Part shown: positions 10,066-19,120 of the stretch, in pieces | How positions within the stretch are numbered: position 1 is the stretch's first letter | How the letters are laid out: each line of letters begins with the position of its first letter | NCBI RefSeq assembly: GCF_001417775.1 | Contig: NZ_BBZJ01000038.1 | Coordinates: forward strand, 1-64,000 | Direction of reading: 5' to 3' | Origin: Streptomyces sp. TP-A0356 | GTDB lineage: Bacteria > Actinomycetota > Actinomycetes > Streptomycetales > Streptomycetaceae | Length of the DNA stretch: 64,000 nucleotides | Made by a program: the position numbers and the translations under genes | Notes under the pieces: generated by a model | Seen by the model: only the letters and a program-made list of their open reading frames with translations | Databases searched by the model: none | Told to the model about the DNA's origin: nothing

Positions 10066-10365
10066 TCACCGAGCCGACGGTGGCGGCGAACCGCTGTCCC
10101 CTTCCGACCTTATGCGGCGAGCCTCCGCCAGGGCCTGGTCCTTGTCCATCGCGATCAGCTTGGCGGCCGGGACCACCGAGACTTCGCAGTCGGCCGCATG
10201 CTCGTACGAGCACTGGGCCAACAGCCGGTCACTGCTCATGAACCACATGCCCAATTCCGCCTTGAAGGGGCGGCCCCGAAACAGCAAAGGGCCGTCGCAC
10301 ACGCAACAGCGTGTCCCGACCCCTTCCGGAGGAGCCCCGAAGGAATCCAAATGCGAATCAGACAT
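10066..10365 (-). CDS. small cysteine-rich hypothetical protein
   Basis: The 99-residue product begins MSDSHLDSFG and has a Cys-rich N-terminus (TRCCVCDGPLLFRG) with a further pair in CSYEHAADCEV, compatible with a zinc-ribbon-like fold. ATG 10365 lies inside the end of the upstream membrane-protein gene (overlap ATGTCTGA), so the two were translated together before the upstream gene was split by an IS. It converges with the CHAT-STAND gene, only 27 bp away. I do not recognise the family. Confidence 0.6.
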   Translation of the reverse strand: MSDSHLDSFGAPPEGVGTRCCVCDGPLLFRGRPFKAELGMWFMSSDRLLAQCSYEHAADCEVSVVPAAKLIAMDKDQALAEARRIRSEGDSGSPPPSAR

Positions 10366-10602
10366 GAGGATCCCGCCCTGTCGTCCCGCCGTCAGCCGCA
10401 CGGGCAAGGATCCTGCGTACGCGCCCTCCGCGCAGAATCCACTCAAGCTCCGCCACACTGCCCAGCGCCGTTACGGCGGCTGCCGTCCAACGGCACACGG
10501 TATGCCCGAGTGACGCGTTCTCGGGTGGGGCCAGCACGAGGGTGGCGGCCGCCCCCAGCAACACGATTCCCACGTTGTAGGCCGTGCTGCCCCGGCGGCT
10601 TA

Positions 10603-11453
10603 GACGTCGTCTCATTTGGTAAGTCTGCGGTAGCAGATGAGGCTGCAGGCGATGGCGGTGAAGGCGAGGAAGTGTTCGGCCTTGCGTTCGTAGCGGCGGT
10701 GCAGGCGGCGGGAGCCGGCGAGCCAGGACATCGTGCGCTCGATGGTCCAGCGGTGCCGGCCCAGTCGGGTGGAGGACTCGATGCCCTTGCGGGCGATGCG
10801 GTGCCGGATGCCTCGCCCGCGGAGCCATCGGCGCAGGTCGTCGTAGTCGTACCCCTTGTCCGCATGCAGCTTGGCGGGCCGCCGCCTGCGCGGCCCGCGG
10901 CGGGAGCGGATCGGCGGGATGCCCCGGACGAGCGGCTTGAGCGCCTGGCTGTCGTGGAGGTTCGCTCCGGAGATGCCGATGGAGAGGGGTAAACCGGTCC
11001 GCTCGGTGATCAAGTGGATCTTCGAGCCCTTCTTGCCCCGGTCGACAGGATTCGGACCTGTCAGCTCCCCCCTTTCAGGGCCCGCATGTTCACCGAGTCG
11101 ATGGCGCAGCGCGACCAGTCCAGGTCCCCGCGCGAGCCCAGTTCGTCGAGGATGACGCGGTGGAGCTTGGCCCAGACCCGGGCGGCGGTCCACTCGGTGA
11201 ACCGGCGGTGCGCGGTCGGCCCCGACGGACCGAAGACCGGTGGCAACTGCCGCCAGGTGCAGCCCGTCGTGGCTACGTAGATGATCGCCGCGAGGACCTC
11301 ACGGTCACCGTAGCGTCGTCTGCCCCCGCCTTGTTGTCGTGTCGGAGCAGGAGGCACCACCCGCTGGAAGAGTTCGTACAACTCGTCCGGCACCAAGCGT
11401 TCCACGATCAGCACCCACTCAGGCTACCGATCCTCTCCAAATGAGACGACGTC
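10603..11453 (-). mobile_element. IS5-family insertion sequence, copy A (851 bp)
   Basis: The element is bounded by 17-bp inverted repeats, GACGTCGTCTCATTTGG at 10603-10619 and its complement at 11437-11453. It is flanked by a TTA direct repeat (10600-10602 and 11454-11456), the TNA target typical of the IS427/IS1031 side of the IS5 family. It carries a two-frame transposase. A nearly identical copy lies in opposite orientation at 18221-19071. Each copy has its own target duplication, so they inserted separately. Confidence 0.92.
10612..11414 (-). CDS. IS5-family transposase, two overlapping frames (probable -1 frameshift)
   Basis: The first frame (11414-11061) encodes the N-terminal DUF4096-like part, LIVERLVPDELYELFQRVV through DWSRCAIDSVNMRALKGG, with the first catalytic Asp in AIDSVN. 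The second frame carries the rest: KGSKIHLITERTGLPLSIG, then LHADKGYDYDDL (second Asp) and RWTIERTMSWL (Glu), ending at 10612. The frames overlap at an A3G6 run, a typical slippery site for programmed -1 frameshifting in this group. The catalytic triad is complete, so the copy may be active. Confidence 0.88.
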
Positions 11454-11856
11454 TTAGGCGCCGCCACTGCTGGAAGTCGCGCTGCTGGTGCTGGCGCAGG
11501 GTGCTCTCGGCCGGGCGGGATCGGCCGGGCGGGTACCAGGTGTCGACATCGGTAGGGGAGTAGAAGTGGCCGCGCGCGTGAAAGCCGTACTGCACGCTCG
11601 CGATGAGTGCGACGAAGGCCAGGGTGAGCAGCAGCATCGCGGGGCCGGGCCAGCGGAATTTGTTGCCGTCGGCACCCAGGACACCAATCGTGGCGATGCA
11701 GGCCCCGGCGAGCAGCGGGGCGGCGACGAAATGCGCCGCCTCGGAGGCGATTCCGTATCCGAGTGGTGTCGGCTTCGCCCAATCCGGCGAGGTGTCGCTC
11801 AACGTCGATGCCCCCTCCAGACGCGATCGTGAGCACCAAGTGTCACGGTCACGGCG

Positions 11857-12482
11857 CGCTGTGTAAAGAGTAGTCCCTCGACGTGCGACGCCTTGCTATC
11901 GGTGTTCTGTAGGACTCACCCGAGTTCGTCCACGTAGCGGTCCGTTCTCGGACGGTGGGGATGAAGGGCCCGACGAAGGTGACGTCACCTGCCGAACCCC
12001 GAGGCGCCCACCGCGGTGTCCAGGGCGGGTGAAGTGCTCGTTGAGCTGGTGCCAGGTCTGTCGCCTCCCGAGCCAAGGTTGCCACCAGTTCCGATGCGTT
12101 CGCGCTCTCAGCCAGTCGTCGAAGCGCAGGACGTCTTGGACGGCATTCATTCGCGATGGGCCCGTCGTCCTATTAGCGTCGTCGGCCGAGCGGCAACACG
12201 TGGAAACGGTCCGCAGAAGCGGTGGTTGCCCCCGTGGGGTACGACCCGCGCGCCGACGGCGTACAGGCCTCCTCCAGCCACGCCCGGCCGGACTCGCTCT
12301 CATCACGGGGGCGTGCGCCGAGGGTGCACATTTCCTCCCTCTTCCGCTCGGGTGCTGATCCGGCGTAATCCGGCGACGGACCGGACGGCGTGACCTGGGG
12401 ACTTGCGGCCGGAAATCCGGCGATGGACAGTCGGTGGGCTGCGGTGCTCCTGACAGGGCTCGCGATCCTCGCGATCGCCCCA
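11857..12482 (-). other. gap without a confident gene; possible remnant near 11990-12150
   Basis: No reading frame here has a convincing start, ribosome-binding site and protein-like composition. A short minus-strand stretch (MNAVQDVLRFDDWLRARTHR, then WWQPWLGRRQTWHQLNEHF) reads like real protein, but the frame breaks within about 60 residues. It may be a gene fragment. The lower end should hold the promoter of the split membrane-protein gene starting at 11802. Confidence 0.3.
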
Positions 12483-12806
12483 TCACCGGCCTGGCGCTGA
12501 AGGACACCGCGTCGCAGGACCGCGCCGGCATCCTGCGCGCCGTCGCGGAACTCGTGCGGGAAATGCGCAGGCGCCAATGAGGGCCCAGGTCCGGCCGCCC
12601 ACCGCCGCACAGCCATCATGGCCGCCCTCGCCGGGGCCGTTGGCGAGGCGGGAGGCGAGGTCGAGCCTGACTTCACCGCAGGCACACACGTGGACTCCTT
12701 GGCCGGCGGGCAGTAGAACGCCCCAACGGATGACCTTGACCAGGGCGGCGATGGTGGAGTGGAGGGATGCCCGTGCGTCGCCGGCCAGGGGTGCTGCGCG
12801 GCTCAT
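12483..12806 (-). CDS. small hypothetical protein, last gene of the TPR-CHAT operon
   Basis: ATG 12806 overlaps the CHAT gene's stop as ATGA, so it is translationally coupled. The 107-residue product starts MSRAAPLAGDARASLHSTIA and contains a short Cys pair in VHVCACGEVRLDL. The last 30 residues are Arg/Pro-rich and may already be out of the original frame. The function is not recognised. Position in the operon suggests a substrate, inhibitor or accessory of the CHAT protease; that is inference only. Confidence 0.5.
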   Translation of the reverse strand: MSRAAPLAGDARASLHSTIAALVKVIRWGVLLPAGQGVHVCACGEVRLDLASRLANGPGEGGHDGCAAVGGRTWALIGACAFPARVPRRRAGCRRGPATRCPSAPGR

Positions 12807-15800
12807 GGCCCCAGGTGGACGAAGTGTGTCCAGCGACTGGGTAGCTGCGGCATCTTGTCGCGCAGCCCTCGCACCACGTGGTGAAGGGCCTCCGCGGCCT
12901 GGTACGGGTGGAACTCGTCGTCCGGCATGAGCCGTGGGTAGAGACCGCGAGTGATCAGCGAGGCATCCTCGTCTCCGACGGTCCACAGGGTTCCGACGAC
13001 ATGGCGGAATCCGCCGTGGCTGAGGGCCGTAGCGAAGCTGATCATCTCGTCCGGCACGCCGATGCTGCCGACAGCCGACTGGCAGGCTGCGACGAAGGCG
13101 AACTGCCCGTGGGGGTGGTCCAGAGCCGCCAGGTGGGCGATGGTCAGCATGCCGTCCCACAGTCGCAGACCGCTTCGTGCGGGCTGCCACGGATCCCAGG
13201 CTCCGTGGCAGCCCATGTGGAGCCAGGGATGCCGACGGACCGCCGAGACGACGGCGTGGGTCGTGGCGTCCGGGCCGTCGAGGACGGTCGTGCGCCCCTC
13301 CCCGAACAGTGCCGCGAGCGCGTCCCGGTCCCTGGCCACGCCGCGCAGGGGCGGCTCAGCGCCGATTTGTACCACGCTCGTGATCAGCATGCGTTCCTGG
13401 CGGTGTTCGGACGCGGTGTCCTTCTCCGCGTCGGACGCGGCATTGCCGCGGTGGACCGCGGCGAGCGCGGCGAGGGTCGGCGTGTATGAGGAGACGACTC
13501 GGTCCATGACCGTCCGTCCGCCGCCCTCGGGACCGTGGTGGCCGGCCGCGTGCAGCGGCAACCATGTCGTCGTTCCGGTCGGACACCACCACAGACGGGG
13601 CCACGGCTCGCCGGTCCCCGGAGCCCGGTCGAACCCGAGGGCGGTCAGAACCGGTTCCGCGATCGTGTCCCACATCCACTTGTGCATGTCGGTGATGGTC
13701 TTCTCGAGCCGGTGCTGAACGGCTATCCCCGCATCACCGTCCGCGTCATGAAGGGTGCCCAAGTATTCCGTGATTCGCTCGACGGCCTTTGCGTCGTCGA
13801 CCGGAAGCTCTACCGCCTTGGTGCGGTCCGTGGTCACCAGGATGGCGTGGTTCCCCCAGCCGCCATGGTGCAGGTTGATCATCACCACGGGGCCCGCGGC
13901 GGCGGCCGTACCCGGCTCCATGGTGGCGACGTGAGGGAAGGTCTCGAAACCCGGCACGGCGCGCACGCGGGCGACGACGGAGTCCCAGCGCATCGCCAGA
14001 GCGATCCGGCGGTCTGACGTCCCGACGCCCGTCGGTCCCAGCTCCTCCTCCGAGTCGTCATCCGGCATGTCCGCGAACTCCCCTCGTATCGCCTCCAGTT
14101 CGTCGGCCAGTTCGGGCGCGGCCGCGCGCAGCGCCGACAGCTCGGAACGGTCCTGTGACCGCTGCGCCCACAGAATCCCTCTGCCCCGTTCGAGAAGGTC
14201 CACCGCGCGGGCAGGGTCACCGGCCGCGATCGCGGCGGCGGCCGCCGCGCTGATCAGTCCCGCGGATTCGCTCAGCAGACGCTCTTGGGTTCGCCGGCCC
14301 GCACCCCGCCAGACCAACGTCGGCAGCAGGTCGATCATCGCTGCGAACGGCTCCAGGGCGGTCGCCGGATTCCCACTGCGCCTCACTTCGTGCACGCCCC
14401 AGTTCCGGGCGGCCTCCATGCGGATGTGCGTGGGCGCGTCGGACATACCCGTGAGGGTGCGGCACAGGTCGATGGCCTCTTGGCGTGTCTGTGTCTGAGA
14501 GCGGTCGAGTTGGAAGAGATCCCACAGCCTCAGGGCCAGATTCAGCAGCGCCTTGGGGCGCTCGTACGCCCCTTCCGGGGCGGCCTTCAGCGCCTGCCGG
14601 ACGAGTGCGATTCCCTCGGCCATCGTCTCAACCGACGACGCGGCGTCGGCAAGGGCATGCAGCGTGTTCGCGACCGACATGATCCGGCGCCAGCGGTCTG
14701 GGTGCGTCGGAGGCGTGCGGTTCAAGGCCCTGCGAGCCAGGGCGAGAGCGCGGGCGCCGTCCGTGGGAGTGCCATCGCGCTGGAATCGGTTGCGGAGCAG
14801 CGTGCCGAACATTGACGCCCCCAGTGCCCAGTCCGGGGAGCCCTCTTCGGTTGCCTCGAGCGACGCTCCGGCTTCCTCGATGGCTTCGTCGAGCAGTGCG
14901 TGGTCCTGGTGCGGGGTCCGCTGGTACATCGTCATCAGTGCCTGGGCGAGGGTGTATCTGACCGCGGGGTCGCACCGCTTGGCCGTGACGGCCTGTCTGC
15001 CGAGCTCGATCGCCTCGGTGAGGTCGGTGAGTGTGCCGCGCGCCTCGTAACGGGTCTTGAGCGCCAGCATGAAGTTGTTGAGACATCCCTCACGGACCGC
15101 GGGCCCTGCGGTGGCCAGGGATTCACGTCCGCGGCTGACGGCGGCTTCCAGGTCGCTCCACTGTCTCTTGAGCTGGAAGCGGGTTCGCAATGCGACCGAC
15201 AGGACTGACAGCGCCATGGCATATCGGCTGTCCCCGGTCGGCATGTGGTGTACGACCTGCTCAGCCAGGGTCACCAGTTCGTCGATGTCCTGCTGCCGCT
15301 GGTCTTGCAGCTGGACGTGGTCTGTGCGCATCTGCAGGGCGATGGTGAGGGTGAGAGCGGACTCCAGCCAGTCGGCCGCCGAGCGTGCCGCCTCCTGGGC
15401 TTCCCTGGCCGCACTCACGGCTGCTTCGAGATGACCCTGATCTCCCGTCGTCTGGAATCTCTGGATGAGCAGATGGGCCAGCGCATCGAGCGGGCGGGCT
15501 CGGTCGGGTCCCTCGCCGCCGACCGCCCTCAGTATGTCGGCCAACCGGTCCAGAACCGTCGTCCGACCGGTCAGCCGTGCCAGGTGGTGAGCCGTGCGAG
15601 TCAAGTTCCGGGCCAGGTCATGGTGCAGGGACGTTCCGGGGGCGGCGCTGTGCAGGGCGCGTTCGCCAGCGTCAGCGGCCTTCCGGTAGTCGGCCACGGC
15701 TTGCGTGTGCTCGGCCTTGGTCCCCAGTGCGGCCGCCAGTGAGACCAGCAGTGCCGTCATGTCCGGATAGCCGGTGCTCTCGGCTAAGGCGACTGCCTCC

Positions 15801-16567
15801 CGCAGCAGCTTGACGGCTTCCTCGACGCCCCGCTGATCGTCCTTGGCGCGCCCTTGGGCCGTGAGCGCGTTGGCCAGGGCGGACAAACAGGTGATCCGCA
15901 GGTCGGAAGTGGTGCACTCGTCCAGGGACCGCCGTGCGAGCCGCACCGCTTCTCCCACATCCTCCGGGTTGCCCACCCGCTCGTACCGGGTGCGGAGCAG
16001 AACGGCGGAGTAGGCAAGACACAGCGGGTGGTAAGGGTGGCCGACGGTGATGCGTTCGGCGAGGGCCGCCATCCGGCCGATCGCTCTGTCGAGAGCCGTC
16101 GGGTCGTTTCGGTCGGTCCCCTCCTCAAGGATCAGACCTGCCACGTGTGCCGCCGCCTCCGGCGGCTCGGGCATTCCGCGGCTTGCTTCCGCGCTCTGGC
16201 GCAGCAGCTCCACAAGTTCCGGCGGTACCAGCCCCTGGGCGATGTGCTCCGGAGCATTGTCCCAAAGCCAGGTGAACACCCTCAGCGCCTCAAAGGTGTC
16301 CTGCCCGCGGTCGTCGCCTTCCGGCCCCGCCAATGCACGGTAGTAGTGGATCCAGCCGACCGCGTGCCTCGCCGTGATCGCCGCTACCGGATCCTCGGCC
16401 TGGTCGGCGAGCCTCCTGACCTGCCGGGTCGCTTCGACGACCTGGGAGTCGAGGATCGGTCGCGGGTCCTGCCACTCCCGCCACACGTCGATGCGTTTCC
16501 ACAGGTCGTCCACCAGCGCGCCGAGCGTGTCCGGTTGCCGCTGTGCTTGAAAAGGGTCTTCTGTCAC
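12803..16567 (-). CDS. large TPR-repeat protein with C-terminal CHAT protease domain
   Basis: The 1254-residue product starts GTG (TEDPFQAQRQPDTLG) in a GTGA overlap with the upstream membrane-protein gene. Residues about 60-800 are helical repeats of about 40 residues (ALANALTAQGRAKD, LSVALRTRFQLKR, FGTLLRNRFQRDG), i.e. TPR-like units. The C-terminal part is a CHAT caspase-like peptidase: His1121 in HMGCHGAWDP and Cys1162 in FVAACQSAVG, followed by the conserved HVVGTLWTVGDEDA. CHAT proteases with TPR sensors act in bacterial conflict and cell-death systems. The operon context (small Cys protein, membrane protein, CHAT) suggests signal-dependent proteolysis at the membrane. Confidence 0.9.
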   Translation of the reverse strand: MTEDPFQAQRQPDTLGALVDDLWKRIDVWREWQDPRPILDSQVVEATRQVRRLADQAEDPVAAITARHAVGWIHYYRALAGPEGDDRGQDTFEALRVFTWLWDNAPEHIAQGLVPPELVELLRQSAEASRGMPEPPEAAAHVAGLILEEGTDRNDPTALDRAIGRMAALAERITVGHPYHPLCLAYSAVLLRTRYERVGNPEDVGEAVRLARRSLDECTTSDLRITCLSALANALTAQGRAKDDQRGVEEAVKLLREAVALAESTGYPDMTALLVSLAAALGTKAEHTQAVADYRKAADAGERALHSAAPGTSLHHDLARNLTRTAHHLARLTGRTTVLDRLADILRAVGGEGPDRARPLDALAHLLIQRFQTTGDQGHLEAAVSAAREAQEAARSAADWLESALTLTIALQMRTDHVQLQDQRQQDIDELVTLAEQVVHHMPTGDSRYAMALSVLSVALRTRFQLKRQWSDLEAAVSRGRESLATAGPAVREGCLNNFMLALKTRYEARGTLTDLTEAIELGRQAVTAKRCDPAVRYTLAQALMTMYQRTPHQDHALLDEAIEEAGASLEATEEGSPDWALGASMFGTLLRNRFQRDGTPTDGARALALARRALNRTPPTHPDRWRRIMSVANTLHALADAASSVETMAEGIALVRQALKAAPEGAYERPKALLNLALRLWDLFQLDRSQTQTRQEAIDLCRTLTGMSDAPTHIRMEAARNWGVHEVRRSGNPATALEPFAAMIDLLPTLVWRGAGRRTQERLLSESAGLISAAAAAAIAAGDPARAVDLLERGRGILWAQRSQDRSELSALRAAAPELADELEAIRGEFADMPDDDSEEELGPTGVGTSDRRIALAMRWDSVVARVRAVPGFETFPHVATMEPGTAAAAGPVVMINLHHGGWGNHAILVTTDRTKAVELPVDDAKAVERITEYLGTLHDADGDAGIAVQHRLEKTITDMHKWMWDTIAEPVLTALGFDRAPGTGEPWPRLWWCPTGTTTWLPLHAAGHHGPEGGGRTVMDRVVSSYTPTLAALAAVHRGNAASDAEKDTASEHRQERMLITSVVQIGAEPPLRGVARDRDALAALFGEGRTTVLDGPDATTHAVVSAVRRHPWLHMGCHGAWDPWQPARSGLRLWDGMLTIAHLAALDHPHGQFAFVAACQSAVGSIGVPDEMISFATALSHGGFRHVVGTLWTVGDEDASLITRGLYPRLMPDDEFHPYQAAEALHHVVRGLRDKMPQLPSRWTHFVHLGP

Positions 16568-17514
16568 CGCAGCGTTGTCCTTCCTGCGATCGGCGGGGGC
16601 TCGGCGTCGGCGAGGGAGATCCAGTCCTTGCGAAGTCGTTGACTGATGGCGAAGCCGACCTCGCAGGTGAGGTCACCAGCGTGCGGGACGCCGAGTTCGG
16701 TGGCGAGGTCCGTGCCGTACAAGTCGACCGCGGACTCGGTCAGTTCGGCCAGCGCCGCGACAGCGGCACGGGAACGCAACCATGCCGTGGTGGCGGCGAC
16801 GAGGGCGACCAGCTCCGCGGGCCACCACCTCGTGCCCAGCGCGGCGTAGAGCACCGCCCATCCCCACAGGCGCGCGGATGCCGTATAGGCATCGTGGGCG
16901 GCAGCCAGTTCGGTCCGGGCCGTGTCCGGCATCACCAGCCACAGCCGCGGCCAGGCGGTACCGAGATCGAGATGGTAAGCGTCGCGCACGCGCGTGTCCG
17001 GTGCGTGCAGCCGATCCCCAACCCAGGTGGGGTATCGCGGCGGCACGAGGCTGATCCTGTCTCGCGCGACCATCTTCGACCGTACCTGATCGGCCGCGGT
17101 GTCGGTTGCGGCCGGGCCCACGGCGGCGGAGACGGCTGCCCCCAGCCGCCTGCCGGCCGTCTCCCACCGCCGGCGCCGCCGGTCGGCGAGCCAACTCAGT
17201 GGCCGGCGATCGCCTTCCAGCGACCACAGGAGCTCAACGGCGCTTCCGAGGACGGTGGCGGCCAACCCGGCCAGAGCGGATGCGGCGAGCACTGCGCACA
17301 CGACGAGGACGGTGGTCGCCGTGTCGAGGGCGTGCGTGGAGCCCGCCCGACCGGTCATCCACGTCCGCAGAGCACCGGGGTCCAGTGCCTGCCGGTGCCC
17401 GAGTGCCCCGGCGACCGCCGTGGCACCGACGAACAGCAGTCCCGGGCCCACCAGCACGCTCACCCAGCGCTCCGCGAGCCTCTTGCCGAGCTCGTCGAGC
17501 AGGGATGTCACCAT
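16564..17514 (-). CDS. membrane protein of the TPR-CHAT operon
   Basis: The 316-residue product has two N-terminal hydrophobic segments (SVLVGPGLLFVGATAVAGAL and TTVLVVCAVLAASALAGLAA), an Arg-rich loop, a soluble middle (ARDRISLVPPRYPTWVGDRL), and another pair of weaker hydrophobic segments (LWGWAVLYAALG, ELVALVAATTAWL). The start overlaps the upstream gene by 7 bp and the stop overlaps the CHAT start as GTGA. This strict coupling implies a stoichiometric partner, perhaps the membrane sensor or target of the protease. No named domain was recognised. Confidence 0.75.
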   Translation of the reverse strand: MVTSLLDELGKRLAERWVSVLVGPGLLFVGATAVAGALGHRQALDPGALRTWMTGRAGSTHALDTATTVLVVCAVLAASALAGLAATVLGSAVELLWSLEGDRRPLSWLADRRRRRWETAGRRLGAAVSAAVGPAATDTAADQVRSKMVARDRISLVPPRYPTWVGDRLHAPDTRVRDAYHLDLGTAWPRLWLVMPDTARTELAAAHDAYTASARLWGWAVLYAALGTRWWPAELVALVAATTAWLRSRAAVAALAELTESAVDLYGTDLATELGVPHAGDLTCEVGFAISQRLRKDWISLADAEPPPIAGRTTLR

Positions 17515-17903
17515 CGAATGTGCTTACGCGTCAGTGCCACACCCGTCACCTCGCACGTGGGTGGCTCATCGAGAGCGTCGGCGACAGCGTGCCAGCGGCT
17601 GCACCGTCCGGCCGGGCAGGCCCAGACCTCGATCGTCGGAAGGCTCCCGGCAGAGGAGGCAGGCGAGGCCCGGTACTGGCGTCTGACCGTCGGGGCGAGC
17701 CCGCCCGCGACTCCGTACCGGATCAACGCCTCGTGGAGCTCAAGCAGTGCGGCGGCCAAGCGCTCCTGCCCTGCGTCGCCGCGTAGTTCGGCCAGGATCC
17801 GGTCCAGGGGTTCGGTCGCCCCGGCATCAACAGCGATCGACCGCAGCCCGCCACCGCCGAGTTCACGGCAGACGGTTGCCAACAGCTCACCGAGTTCGGC
17901 CAT
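17508..17903 (-). CDS. small protein with a Cys-Pro-x3-Cys motif, first gene of the TPR-CHAT operon
   Basis: ATG 17903 follows a GGGGGAA ribosome-binding site. The 131-residue product has a helical N-terminal half (MAELGELLATVCRELGGGG) and a C-terminal strand IEVWACPAGRCSRWHA with Cys-Pro-Ala-Gly-Arg-Cys, a likely metal or redox site. The stop overlaps the membrane-protein start. Proteins of this shape recur beside CHAT/TPR genes in actinobacterial conflict operons, but I cannot name a family with confidence. It could be the sensor or adaptor that recruits the protease. Confidence 0.65.
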   Translation of the reverse strand: MAELGELLATVCRELGGGGLRSIAVDAGATEPLDRILAELRGDAGQERLAAALLELHEALIRYGVAGGLAPTVRRQYRASPASSAGSLPTIEVWACPAGRCSRWHAVADALDEPPTCEVTGVALTRKHIRW

Positions 17904-17993
17904 CCAATTCCCCCGCAGCCCCGGCCGATGGCGAACCGGCCCAGCCCTCAACGCCCGAAGCCACAGTAGCGACGCAGCTACTCCCAATCGGAC

Positions 17994-18017
17994 ACTTCTG
18001 AAGAACTGGCCAGAAGT
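17994..18017. promoter_or_regulatory. inverted repeat upstream of the TPR-CHAT operon
   Basis: ACTTCTG-N10-CAGAAGT is a perfect 7-bp inverted repeat about 91 bp upstream of ATG 17903, in the only intergenic space before the operon. It has the size of a dimeric-repressor operator. No neighbouring regulator gene is obvious. Confidence 0.35.
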
Positions 18018-18052
18018 AGATCCATGACGGACAGAAGCGATCCCGGTGCCCA

Positions 18053-18220
18053 GTAAGGGATCCTTGCACTATGCCCGCCCGGGTCGCGTGGTCTGGCACC
18101 GCACTTCGCCGCGTTGCCGAAGAGCCCTGGTAGCTCCGCTACAAGGGCTCTTCGGCGCCTTGCGATGCACGGCACCAGACCACGCGACCTCATCGGCGCT
18201 CACAGTGCAAGGACCCCTAA
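18053..18220. repeat. 168-bp nested palindrome, MITE-like element
   Basis: The outer ends are near-matching inverted repeats (GTAAGGGATCCTTGCACT at 18053-18070 and AGTGCAAGGACCCCTAA at 18204-18220). Inside are a second pair (GGTCGCGTGGTCTGG at 18082-18096; CCAGACCACGCGACC at 18174-18188) and a central hairpin with a 12-bp stem around 18116-18156. It holds no gene. The IS copy B begins exactly at its right end, so the IS used the terminal TAA as target. Confidence 0.6.
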
Positions 18221-19071
18221 GACGTCGTCTCATTTGGAGAGGATCGGTAGCCTGAGTGCGTGCTGATCGTGGAACGCTTGGTGCCGGACGAGTTGTACGA
18301 ACTCCTCCAGCGGGTGGTGCCTCCTGCTCCGACACGACAACAAGGCGGGGGCAGACGACGCTACGGTGACCGTGAGGTCCTCGCGGCGATCATCTACGTG
18401 GCCACGACGGGCTGCACCTGGCGGCAGTTGCCACCGGTCTTCGGTCCGTCGGGGCCGACCGCGCACCGCCGGTTCACCGAGTGGACCGCCGCCCGGGTCT
18501 GGGCCAAGCTCCACCGCCTCATCCTCGACGAACTGGGCTCGCGCGGGGACCTGGACTGGTCGCGCTGCGCCATCGACTCGGTGAACATGAGGGCCCTGAA
18601 AGGGGGGAGCTGACAGGTCCGAATCCTGTCGACCGGGGCAAGAAGGGCTCGAAGATCCACTTGATCACCGAGCGGACCGGTTTACCCCTCTCCATCGGCA
18701 TCTCCGGAGCGAACCTCCACGACAGCCAGGCGCTCAAGCCGCTCGTCCGGGGCATCCCGCCGATCCGCTCCCGCCGCGGGCCGCGCAGGCGGCGGCCCGC
18801 CAAGCTGCATGCGGACAAGGGGTACGACTACGACGACCTGCGCCGATGGCTCCGCGGGCGAGGCATCCGGCACCGCATCGCCCGCAAGGGCATCGAGTCC
18901 TCCACCCGACTGGGCCGGCACCGCTGGACCATCGAGCGCACGATGTCCTGGCTCGCCGGCTCCCGCCGCCTGCACCGCCGCTACGAACGCAAGGCCGAAC
19001 ACTTCCTCGCCTTCACCGCCATCGCCTGCAGCCTCATCTGCTACCGCAGACTTACCAAATGAGACGACGTC
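18221..19071 (+). mobile_element. IS5-family insertion sequence, copy B (851 bp)
   Basis: This copy has the same length and 17-bp ends as the element at 10603-11453 but opposite orientation. It is flanked by TAA on both sides (18218-18220 and 19072-19074). Only a few substitutions separate the copies (for example Leu for Phe in ELLQRVV and Leu for Val in HRLILDEL), indicating recent movement within this genome. Confidence 0.92.
18260..19062 (+). CDS. IS5-family transposase, two overlapping frames (probable -1 frameshift)
   Basis: The first frame runs 18260-18613 and the second ends at 19062. They meet at the A3G6 run near 18598. Catalytic residues are the Asp in AIDSVNMR, the Asp in LHADKGYDYD and the Glu in WTIERTMSWL. 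Differences from copy A are few and conservative, so both may make functional transposase by -1 slippage. Confidence 0.88.
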
Positions 19072-19120
19072 TAAGTCACGTGCTTGCCCCTGTCCGGTCG
19101 TGAGTCGCTTGGGTCGCTGG

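Larger units (their letters stand above)
10358..11802 (-). pseudogene. four-TM membrane protein gene split by an IS5-family element
   Basis: The N-terminal part (TTG start at 11802 after GGAGGGGG; SDTSPDWAKPTPLGYG) has two hydrophobic segments and runs into the IS at 11453. The C-terminal part resumes beyond 10603 with two more (NVGIVLLGAAATLVLA and WTAAAVTALGSVAELEW). Removing the 851-bp element and one copy of the 3-bp target duplication joins the halves in frame (QWRRLSRRGSTAYN), restoring 196 residues. The stop overlaps the start of the Cys-rich gene. The disruption is therefore recent and clean. Function unknown; its place between two CHAT modules suggests it may have served as a membrane component. 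Confidence 0.8.

Noticed and set aside
11896..12531. 211-codon minus-strand frame between the IS and the CHAT operon
   Set aside because: Only about 40 residues look protein-like. The rest is Arg/Ser/Pro-rich, with no usable start, so it was left as an unassigned gap.
10603..19071. Composite transposon formed by IS copies A and B
   Set aside because: Each IS has its own matching 3-bp duplication (TTA, and TAA), so the two insertions were independent; a composite unit would show a duplication only at the outer ends.
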